Source: Mycolicibacterium moriokaense (GTDB lineage Bacteria > Actinomycetota > Actinomycetes > Mycobacteriales > Mycobacteriaceae). Taken from it: a stretch of 64,000 bases of DNA. Of this stretch, positions 33,641 through 39,728 are shown in pieces; position 1 is the stretch's first letter, and the number at the start of each line of letters is the position of its first letter. The DNA lies in the NCBI RefSeq assembly GCF_003347205.1, contig NZ_QQBJ01000016.1:84252-148251 (forward strand), written 5' to 3'. The translations under genes were made by a program, and so were the position numbers. The notes under the pieces were generated by a model, which ran no database searches, was not told the origin of the DNA, and was given only the letters and a program-made list of their open reading frames with translations.

Positions 33641-33660
33641 CTGTCGCACCGGTGTGACAG
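33641..33660. terminator. Near-palindrome after the P450 gene, possible terminator
   Basis: CTGTCGCACCGGTGTGACAG folds into a stem with a central CACCGGTG. It lies 92 bp downstream of the 33752 P450 stop, has no T-run, and may instead be a protein site. Confidence 0.35.
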
Positions 33661-33751
33661 CCGCGATCAAAATGATTCGTGCTGGCATGAGTCGGGTTAT
33701 GGTTTCCTCGCCTGAGACGACCATGCGAAAGTTCGCCAGCGGCGTCAACAG

Positions 33752-34942
33752 CTACCTGGTCTTCACGGGCAGCTGTGCCCAACCCCGAACGCTGGACGTA
33801 TGCGCCTTCCTGGCACTGGCATGGTCGACGTCCCAGTCGGTCCAGCGCTTGAGAACCTCTTCGAACGCGACGCGCCCCTCGAGGCGGGCAAGCGCCGATC
33901 CGAGACAGAAGTGCAGGCCCTGTCCGAAGCTGAGATGACCGCCCGTGCGGTGGATGTCGTAACGATCGGGGTCGGTGAACCTGGTCTCGTCGCGGTTGGC
34001 CGAACCGTTGAGCAGCAACATGTATGACCCTTCGGCCACGGTGCGGCCGTACCACTCGACGTCGGCGGCGACATAGCGGGCCTGGACGGGCGACGGCGGC
34101 TCGTAGCGCAGGGTCTCCTCCACCGCCGATGGGATCAACGACGGATCTGCAACCAATTCTCTTCTCTGATCGGGATGTTCACCGAGCAGTTGTCCCATGA
34201 ACCCGATCAGGCGCGCAGTGGTCTCGTTCCCGGCGCCGGCGATCATCGCGGTGTAGGCCAGTACCTCGGTGCGCTCCAACCGACGTCGGGTCCCGTCGGA
34301 TTCCTCGATCTCGGCGTTGAGCAGTTCGGTCATCAGGTCGTCGGACGGGTGCGTGGCCCTCCACTCGATGTACTCGGCGAACATCGCGATGGAGTCCGCG
34401 ATGATGCTCTGGCTGAGGTCACCCTCTTCGCCGTGCTGCGAATCAATGGTGATGCTCATGTCGTTGCGGTCGCGGATCAGCTGTTGGCCCTCTTCGGGAA
34501 TGCCCAGCAGATAGCCGATCGTCCGCATCGGCATGAAAGCGCCCAGATCGGTGACGAAGTCGAAGCCGTCGGCATCGAGAAGCGGATCCAGTGCGCTCAC
34601 GCAGAACTCGCGGACCAAGTCTTCGACGGCCAGCATTCGCCGTGGTGTGAAGACGCGCGACAACAGGCGCCGATGCAGATCGTGCAGGGGCGGATCCTCG
34701 AACAGCAGGATGCCCGGCGGCACCTCGATGCCGCTGAACAGGATGTCCGCAGTGGTCCCGCGCCCGGAGCGGTATGTCTGCCAATCCGGAAGTGCCTGCG
34801 CCACATCGTCGTAGCGGCTCAAGGCGTAGAAGTTGTACTTGTCATTGAAGTACAGCGGCGCGTCTTGCCGCAGCCGTTTCCACACCGGATACGGATCGTC
34901 GTCGATCGCGTGGTCGAACGGGTCGTAGTAGGCGTCTGTCAT
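33752..34942 (-). CDS. Cytochrome P450
   Basis: 396-aa complete P450. The I-helix AGAGNETT is at residues 235-242, EETLR at 275-279 and the haem loop FGQGLHFCLG has Cys346. The N-terminus (IDDDPYPVWKRLR, RSGRGTTADI, FEDPPLHDLHRRLLS) is nearly superimposable on the partial P450 at 1-405, so the two are recent paralogues at opposite ends of the cluster. The start ATG at 34942 overlaps the preceding AveC-like gene by 4 bp. Third gene of the operon 35846-33752, behind the TAATAGTG palindrome. Confidence 0.95.
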   Translation of the reverse strand: MTDAYYDPFDHAIDDDPYPVWKRLRQDAPLYFNDKYNFYALSRYDDVAQALPDWQTYRSGRGTTADILFSGIEVPPGILLFEDPPLHDLHRRLLSRVFTPRRMLAVEDLVREFCVSALDPLLDADGFDFVTDLGAFMPMRTIGYLLGIPEEGQQLIRDRNDMSITIDSQHGEEGDLSQSIIADSIAMFAEYIEWRATHPSDDLMTELLNAEIEESDGTRRRLERTEVLAYTAMIAGAGNETTARLIGFMGQLLGEHPDQRRELVADPSLIPSAVEETLRYEPPSPVQARYVAADVEWYGRTVAEGSYMLLLNGSANRDETRFTDPDRYDIHRTGGHLSFGQGLHFCLGSALARLEGRVAFEEVLKRWTDWDVDHASARKAHTSSVRGWAQLPVKTR

Positions 34943-35724
34943 CGCGGCTGATTCGGTACGCCGGGGAACAGTTGCTCACCCGTTCCGGAGGTCACATAGC
35001 CCAGCTGCTTGGTGATCAGATGGGGCGCGAAAACCGCTGCGTAGAGCGCGTTTCCGATGACAATCACAGCGACGATCGACAGCACCGCCGATTGCACCCG
35101 CGTGTTGGCGACCTTGTCCGACCACATCTCGATGACGTTGCGCCCCTCGGCATCCGTCCGGCCGAGCAGGTAGGTGAAGACCATCATCTGTACGCCCATC
35201 GCGATGGCGTCGTAGATGGGGTACTGATGCAGGGTGCCCTCGAACAGCCCCAGGCCGGGTAACACGTACGCGTAGTAGAAGACGCCGAGGTGCGCCCCGA
35301 GGCCGGCGTTGAAGATCAGCGCCCAGCAGAAACCGACGACCAGTCCGACGCTGAGAAGCGTTATCGGCCTGCGCCATCCGAAGCGCGCACTGAGCCGTCT
35401 GCCCAACGCCGCACCGATCACCGCGGGCAGACAGAAGTAGCCGATGTAGCCGACGGGCACCGACGACGGCAGCCCACCCCAGGTCATGTTCAGCGGCCAC
35501 CACGACGGCATGCGCGGCAACGCCGGCGGGAACTGCGCGTACATCGCCCAGTCGTAGGGCGCTTCGATCCAGGAGAACGAGATGGCCGAGATGCAGAGCA
35601 GCAACAGCGGGTGCAGCCTGCGACGGCGAATGCTCAGATACACCCCGGCGACGGTGAACAGGATGCCGCTGGCCCAGCCGAAGATGACCGACGCCGTCAG
35701 CAACGGTGTCAGTTCGGTGCTCAC
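34939..35724 (-). CDS. AveC-like multi-pass membrane protein (second copy)
   Basis: 261-aa membrane protein with about seven hydrophobic helices. It has motifs SWIEAPYDWAMYAQFPP and GYIGYFCLPAVIGAALG, and resembles spirocyclase AveC-family proteins. It is only distantly similar to the protein at 12791, but both share a short loop with Asp/Trp after the second or third helix and a P450 gene close by. The start is GTG at 35724, overlapping the stop of the small gene upstream by 4 bp. Function beyond family is unknown; an intramembrane cyclase, dehydratase or transport role are all possible. Confidence 0.68.
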   Translation of the reverse strand: MSTELTPLLTASVIFGWASGILFTVAGVYLSIRRRRLHPLLLLCISAISFSWIEAPYDWAMYAQFPPALPRMPSWWPLNMTWGGLPSSVPVGYIGYFCLPAVIGAALGRRLSARFGWRRPITLLSVGLVVGFCWALIFNAGLGAHLGVFYYAYVLPGLGLFEGTLHQYPIYDAIAMGVQMMVFTYLLGRTDAEGRNVIEMWSDKVANTRVQSAVLSIVAVIVIGNALYAAVFAPHLITKQLGYVTSGTGEQLFPGVPNQPR

Positions 35725-35846
35725 CGCTGGTGCTCCTCGCCGGAGTCGCTGACGTGGCCACGGGCTTCGGGATCGAAATAGAGGACCAGGCCGAAGATGA
35801 CGGCGATCAGCCCGAACAGCGTGCCCAGCATGATGAGTTGGCCCAC
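35721..35846 (-). CDS. 41-aa single-helix membrane protein
   Basis: Small gene read from GTG at 35846, with GGAAGGGG about 8 bp upstream. One hydrophobic helix (about residues 3-23, LIMLGTLFGLIAVIFGLVLYF) is followed by an acidic/polar tail (DPEARGHVSDSGEEHQR). Its stop overlaps the AveC-like start (GTGA), so the two are translationally coupled. It is probably a small subunit or stabiliser of that membrane protein. I do not recognise a family. Confidence 0.7.
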   Translation of the reverse strand: MGQLIMLGTLFGLIAVIFGLVLYFDPEARGHVSDSGEEHQR

Positions 35847-35879
35847 GGACAGCCCCTTCCGCGACGTCGATCGGACAGA

Positions 35880-35897
35880 TAATAGTGGACACTATTA
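35880..35897. promoter_or_regulatory. Operator of the TAATAGTGnnCACTATTA type, copy 2
   Basis: Perfect 8-bp arms TAATAGTG and CACTATTA around GA. It lies 25 bp before the TetR start at 35923 and 33 bp from the divergent small-protein start, so it fits autoregulation plus control of the 35846 operon. Confidence 0.78.
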
Positions 35898-35922
35898 AAC
35901 GGGGTTGGTCAAGGCAACTATC

Positions 35923-36561
35923 GTGAGCGCTGTGAAGACGACGGCTCGGGCTGCCCGCCGCCCTCCCGGCGAGCCACGCAGACTCCTGCTCGACGCCGCG
36001 CGTGAGCTTTTCGCCCGCAAGGACTATCGCAGCACCACCACGCGCGAGATCGCCGAGAGCGCCGGCGTCACCGAGTACCTGCTCTTCCGGCACTTCGGCT
36101 CCAAGGCCGGACTGTTCCGGGAGGCGCTGGTGCTGCCGTTCACCAGCATCGTCGACGAGTTCGCCCAGACGTGGCAGGCGCTGATACCCGATGAGACCAA
36201 CGAAGACGAACTGGCCCGCCATTTCGTCGAGAAGGTCTACGACGTGGTGCTCGAGCACCGGGGGCTGCTGCTGACGCTTGTCGCCTCGGAGGCATTCAGC
36301 GAGGACGAGTTGGCCGACGCCGGTGTCGCCGACATCAGGCGGGCCCTGTCGGTGTTGGGGCAGATCAGCGTCGAGGGCATGCAGTTGCGCGGATTGCATT
36401 CCGACCAGCCCGACCTGCCCGCGCACTCGACGATGGCGATGATCGTCGGCATGGTGGCGTTGCGGTCGACGTTCTTCGGAAGCAAGCCGCCGTCACGGGA
36501 CGCGATCGTCGACGAACTGGTGCAGGCGACACTGCACGGCTTCCTGCATCGCGGCGACTGA
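35923..36561 (+). CDS. TetR-family transcriptional regulator
   Basis: 212-aa TetR protein with a helix-turn-helix at about residues 20-65 (TREIAESAGVTEYLLFRHFG) and a helical ligand domain. Candidate starts are TTG 35905, GTG 35923 and GTG 35932; I chose GTG 35923, just after the palindrome. It is divergent from the small-protein/AveC/P450 operon. As the only regulator next to a TAATAGTG palindrome it probably also controls the divergent pair at 21977/23115. The stop codon directly abuts the modA stop on the other strand. Confidence 0.9.
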   Translation: MSAVKTTARAARRPPGEPRRLLLDAARELFARKDYRSTTTREIAESAGVTEYLLFRHFGSKAGLFREALVLPFTSIVDEFAQTWQALIPDETNEDELARHFVEKVYDVVLEHRGLLLTLVASEAFSEDELADAGVADIRRALSVLGQISVEGMQLRGLHSDQPDLPAHSTMAMIVGMVALRSTFFGSKPPSRDAIVDELVQATLHGFLHRGD

Positions 36562-37335
36562 CTACGGCTTCGCGAAACCCTCTGCGCCGAGCACCTTCTG
36601 GCCGGCCTCGCCGGTGACGAACGCGATGAACTTGTTTGCGAGTTGCTGCTGCTTGGACTGCTTGAGGACGGCAATCGGATAGGTGTTCACCGCGCCGGCG
36701 GACTCCGGGAACGCCACCGCGGTCACCTTGTCGGCCGCGCTCTGTGCGTCGGTGACGTAGACCAGGCCGGCGTCGGCCTGGCCGCTGGTGACCTTGCCGA
36801 GCACGTCGGTCACCTGCGACTCCTCGCTGACGGGGTTCAACTGCACACCGGTGGCCCTCTCGACCTTCTCGGTCGCGGAGCCGCAGGGCACCTGCGGCGC
36901 GCACACCACCACGGACAAGCCCGGCTGCGTCAGGTCCTTGAACGACGCGATCTTCTTCGGATTGCCCGGCGCCGTAACGATTGTCAGCGTGTTGGAGGCG
37001 AAGTTCACCGGATCGCCTGCGACCAGGCCGCCCTGCGCCGCCTTGTCCATGTTCTTCGTGTCGGCCGAGGCGAACACGTCGGCGGGAGCGCCCTGCGCCA
37101 GCTGGGTGACCAGGTCCGAGGAGCCCGCGAACGACAGCTGGACATCGCTGCCGGGATTGTCGGACTCGAATTGGTCACCGATCTCGGTGAACGATTTCTT
37201 CAGCGATGCCGCCGCGAAGACGACCAGCGTGCCGCCCTTCGAGTTCGGCGCCGACGCGTCGTTCGACGAGCCGCAACCGGCGACCACGAGGCCGACGACG
37301 GCGGTTGCGGCGGCGATCGCGACGATACGTTTCAC
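36562..37335 (-). CDS. modA: ModA, molybdate-binding lipoprotein of an ABC transporter
   Basis: 257 aa. Lipoprotein signal with lipobox VVAGC (Cys at about residue 21), then the periplasmic binding fold with FAAASLKKSFTEIG, SFAGSSDLVTQL, ADVFASAD and LVYVTDAQSA, the ModA oxyanion-binding segments. It delivers molybdate or tungstate to ModBC. GTG start at 37335 after CTGGAGGAC, overlapping the upstream regulator's stop by 4 bp. Normally modB and modC follow, but here the next gene is a convergent TetR with no spacing, so this copy is an orphan. Confidence 0.93.
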   Translation of the reverse strand: MKRIVAIAAATAVVGLVVAGCGSSNDASAPNSKGGTLVVFAAASLKKSFTEIGDQFESDNPGSDVQLSFAGSSDLVTQLAQGAPADVFASADTKNMDKAAQGGLVAGDPVNFASNTLTIVTAPGNPKKIASFKDLTQPGLSVVVCAPQVPCGSATEKVERATGVQLNPVSEESQVTDVLGKVTSGQADAGLVYVTDAQSAADKVTAVAFPESAGAVNTYPIAVLKQSKQQQLANKFIAFVTGEAGQKVLGAEGFAKP

Positions 37336-37733
37336 GACTGTCCTCCAGCGGTTTCCACGATCACGGTGGTGGCTTTGACGACGGCCACTGCGACGCTGCC
37401 GGGCTCGAGCTTCAGCTCGCGAGCCGCGTCGGCGCTCATCAGCGACACGACGGTGAAGGGTCCGCACTTCATCTCGACCTGCGCCATCACCGTGTCGAGG
37501 ACGACGCGGGTGACCAGGCCGGTGAAGCGGTTGCGCGCCGAGCTGGCGATCCCCAACGGCTCTTTCGGAGCGGCACCGCCATTCGACACGAGGAACTCGG
37601 CGAGCGCCCATCCGGGGATCACCTTGCGGCCCGACTCGTCCTGCTCGACGGGCAGCGACCCGTCGTCGACCCAGCGCCGGACGGTGTCGTCACTGACGCC
37701 GAGTAGGTCGGCGGCTTCGCGGATTCGAATCAT
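37332..37733 (-). CDS. HTH-TOBE molybdopterin/molybdate-binding regulator
   Basis: 133 aa. An N-terminal MerR/excisionase-like helix-turn-helix (about residues 3-50, IREAADLLGVSDDTVRRWVDDG) is followed by one TOBE/Mop domain (about 60-130, ARNRFTGLVTRVVLDTVMAQVEM) that binds oxyanion. This fused layout is common in actinobacterial molybdate loci and works as a Mo sensor. It is coupled to modA by a GTGA overlap. A strong inverted repeat at 37772-37807, 39 bp upstream of the ATG, is a likely binding site. Confidence 0.88.
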   Translation of the reverse strand: MIRIREAADLLGVSDDTVRRWVDDGSLPVEQDESGRKVIPGWALAEFLVSNGGAAPKEPLGIASSARNRFTGLVTRVVLDTVMAQVEMKCGPFTVVSLMSADAARELKLEPGSVAVAVVKATTVIVETAGGQS

Positions 37734-37771
37734 CGACACGTCGACATCGTATCCGCATCCTCGGATCCAAT

Positions 37772-37807
37772 ACACATATAGCCCCGCATTTGCGGAGCTA
37801 TATGTGT
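37772..37807. promoter_or_regulatory. 36-bp inverted repeat upstream of the mod regulator
   Basis: Arms ACACATATAGC (37772-37782) and GCTATATGTGT (37797-37807) are perfectly complementary, with inner CCGC/GCGG pairs around ATTT. The ATATAGC halves recall ModE-type molybdate operators. It could alternatively be the terminator of the secreted-protein gene that ends at 37820. Confidence 0.6.
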
Positions 37808-37819
37808 CTCGGGTGGTGT

Positions 37820-38119
37820 TCAGCAGGCGGTGTCGACGTACACCGTCATGCCGACCACCTGGTTCATCGGGTCCATCTGGCCGCCGGGATAGCCGGAATC
37901 GAAGCGGATGTAGGTCTGGCCCGCCCGGACTCCGGTCACCATGCACTCCGACAGCGGATGGCTACCGGTGCGGTTCACGATCACCGTGTTGCCGGACTTC
38001 TGCAATTTGGTGACCACGTCGGCGGCGTTCGGACTCGACGGGGAGGCGGCTGCGGGCGCGGCGATCGCCACCGCTGCGGCTGCCGCGGCGAGCGAGAGCG
38101 TGACGAGACGGACGTTCAT
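37820..38119 (-). CDS. Small secreted protein of unknown function
   Basis: 99 aa. Signal peptide about residues 1-26 (LVTLSLAAAAAAVAIAAPAAAS, Ala-x-Ala cleavage). The mature domain of about 70 residues has a conserved-looking core NAADVVTKLQKSGNTVIVNR and two cysteines (SECMVTG and the C-terminal Cys), probably disulphide-bonded. Small mycobacterial exported proteins of this plan are common and uncharacterised. It follows the anti-sigma gene by 88 bp on the same strand, so it could be a target of that sigma factor. Confidence 0.85.
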   Translation of the reverse strand: MNVRLVTLSLAAAAAAVAIAAPAAASPSSPNAADVVTKLQKSGNTVIVNRTGSHPLSECMVTGVRAGQTYIRFDSGYPGGQMDPMNQVVGMTVYVDTAC

Positions 38120-38207
38120 GGCTGTTCCTTCGGGTCGGACTCAGTGGCATCTGTTGATGCCCTTGCACTTTGGTAGTGCTGCGACCGTCGGGCGGCGTTA
38201 CAGGCGG

Positions 38208-38444
38208 CTAGCGGAAATTGCGAAATGCATTGAGCAACTGGTCGCGAAAAGCCGGATCGAAGGACTCCTGGTCGACCTTGCCCAGGGTGTCGATGGTGGC
38301 TCGGAACTGTTGCAGATAGTTCTCGCAGCCATCGCATTCGAGCAGGTGCATGTCGAAGCGCGCCCGCGTCTCAGGGTCAAGCGATCCGTCGAGGTAGGCC
38401 GTGACGAGTTCGACGAGTTCATTGCAGTCCATGGCGTCGTTCAC
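38208..38444 (-). CDS. Zinc-finger anti-sigma factor (zf-HC2)
   Basis: 78 aa. ZAS/zf-HC2 domain with the HxxxCxxC core in MHLLECDGCENY and an upstream Cys in MDCNELVELV. It has no transmembrane helix, so it is a cytosolic anti-sigma of the RsrA kind, probably redox or ligand responsive. Its ATG overlaps the sigma-factor stop by 4 bp, the standard arrangement for a cognate pair. It binds the ECF sigma factor at 38441 and releases it on stimulus (family knowledge). Confidence 0.9.
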   Translation of the reverse strand: MNDAMDCNELVELVTAYLDGSLDPETRARFDMHLLECDGCENYLQQFRATIDTLGKVDQESFDPAFRDQLLNAFRNFR

Positions 38445-39076
38445 CTCGATTCCTTCAGATAGTCCTCGAGCACCTGCCGCACTGCCGCGCGGCCACGGTG
38501 CAGAAGCACCCGTTGGTTGGCGATGCTGATGTCCAATAGTTCACAGACTTCGGCGGAGTCGAGGTCGAGCATGTCGCGCATCGTGACGACCATCCGCTGC
38601 CTGTCGGGAAGTTTGTCGAGTTCGCGCTGTGCCACCGCGACCAGTTCGTCGCCGAGAACCGATCCCTCGGGCGTCTCGGGGAAGGGCGCGGGCACCTCGT
38701 CGGGTCGCCAGTGGCCGGGATAGGGGTCATCGGCGGTGCGAAAGCGCGCGGGGTCGACGGTGCCGCCGGTGGCGGCCAGGATCTCGACGTCGGAATCGCG
38801 GCGGTCGCGGATGCCGCGCGCCTTGGCGACGTTGATCAGGATGGTGAAAAGCCATGTCCGAAGCGAAGATCGGCCTTCGAAGTTGCCGATTCCCTTCAGC
38901 AGGCCGATCCAGGCTTCCTGCACCACCTCTTCGGCGACCTCGTGTCGGCGTACGTAGCCGCGGGCGACGCGCAGCATCGAGGGCGTGTGACGGTCCACCA
39001 GTTCGGCGAAGGCCGCCTCGTCGCCGGCCTTCAAGGCGGCGACGAGGGCGGCTTCATCACGTGCGGCCGTGGTCAT
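38441..39076 (-). CDS. ECF RNA polymerase sigma factor
   Basis: 211 aa. Sigma region 2 is at about residues 22-90 (FAELVDRHTPSMLRVARGYV, SSLRTWLFTILINVAKARG) and region 4 at about 150-205 (KLPDRQRMVVTMRDMLDLDS, ISIANQRVLLHRGR). A roughly 60-residue linker joins them. The ATG at 39076 is preferred; a GTG at 39085 is possible. It lies 20 bp after the DUF417 gene and overlaps its anti-sigma factor, so the three form one operon. The specific ECF group cannot be assigned by eye. Confidence 0.92.
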   Translation of the reverse strand: MTTAARDEAALVAALKAGDEAAFAELVDRHTPSMLRVARGYVRRHEVAEEVVQEAWIGLLKGIGNFEGRSSLRTWLFTILINVAKARGIRDRRDSDVEILAATGGTVDPARFRTADDPYPGHWRPDEVPAPFPETPEGSVLGDELVAVAQRELDKLPDRQRMVVTMRDMLDLDSAEVCELLDISIANQRVLLHRGRAAVRQVLEDYLKESR

Positions 39077-39096
39077 CTCGGCCACAGCGTAGCCGG

Positions 39097-39588
39097 TCAG
39101 GCGGTCACCTTGGCGGTTCGGAGCGCATCTGCCAGCGTCCACACCGATACGCCCAGCAGAGCAACGTCTTTGATGAGGAACTGGCCCGTCGAGCCGAGCA
39201 TCGGGAACCCGCCCTGGGAGGCCTCGAAGGCGCCGGGCGTCGTGACTAAAAAACTCAGCGTGGCAACGAAGAGGCCGATCGCGATCACGCTGCCCACCGC
39301 CGAAAGCCGGGGTGCCCAGGGTTTGACGGCCAGCAGCAGCGCTGCGGCCACCTCGACGACGCCGAGCAGCGCCGAGAACGTGGTGACCGAGAAGATGTTG
39401 TAAAGCCAGCTCATCAGCGGGCTGCTGGCGACCAGCGGTTCGATGCCGTGCGCCTCGAACGCGGTGAACTTCATCAGCCCGATCCATCCGATGACGACGA
39501 CGAGCCCGTACCGGGCGAGGTGGCCGCCCCAATTGTCGAAAGGGGTGGCTGCCCTGGCGGTGGCGCCGCGGGCGATGGTGTCGGTCAT
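39097..39588 (-). CDS. DUF417 (YkgB/RclC-like) membrane protein
   Basis: 163-aa inner-membrane protein with four hydrophobic helices (about residues 30-48, 58-80, 88-108 and 138-158) and the family motif VVVIGWIGLMKFTAFEAHGIEPLVA. Escherichia coli RclC belongs to this family and is tied to reactive-chlorine resistance. Position before an ECF sigma/anti-sigma pair fits a stress-response operon. The ATG at 39588 follows AAGGGAGCC. A palindrome TTCACGTGAA (39605-39614) sits just upstream and could be a regulator site. Confidence 0.85.
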   Translation of the reverse strand: MTDTIARGATARAATPFDNWGGHLARYGLVVVIGWIGLMKFTAFEAHGIEPLVASSPLMSWLYNIFSVTTFSALLGVVEVAAALLLAVKPWAPRLSAVGSVIAIGLFVATLSFLVTTPGAFEASQGGFPMLGSTGQFLIKDVALLGVSVWTLADALRTAKVTA

Positions 39589-39728
39589 CTCTGGCTCCCT
39601 TACATTCACGTGAACAGTCGGTGTACTGCTCAGTGCGCACCAGAGGCCGCGGCGTTACGCGCTTTTAAGAGGTGCTCGATACCACGGTGAGCCCGGAAAT
39701 GAGGTGCCACTCGCCGTCCTGCGGAAGC

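Larger units (their letters stand above)
33088..33751. other. Non-coding region upstream of mceA
   Basis: 664 bp without a convincing gene. Short frames on both strands have no recognisable domain, and I see no YrbE remnant. It holds the operator-like site 33191-33206, a weak related sequence at 33333-33347 within an AT-rich patch, and the near-palindrome 33641-33660. The length suggests a complex promoter or an unrecognised small RNA. Confidence 0.6.

Noticed and set aside
34939-36426. Extension of the AveC-like frame upstream over the TetR gene
   Set aside because: The AveC homology starts at the GTG 35724, and the extra part is a shadow of the TetR and promoter region.
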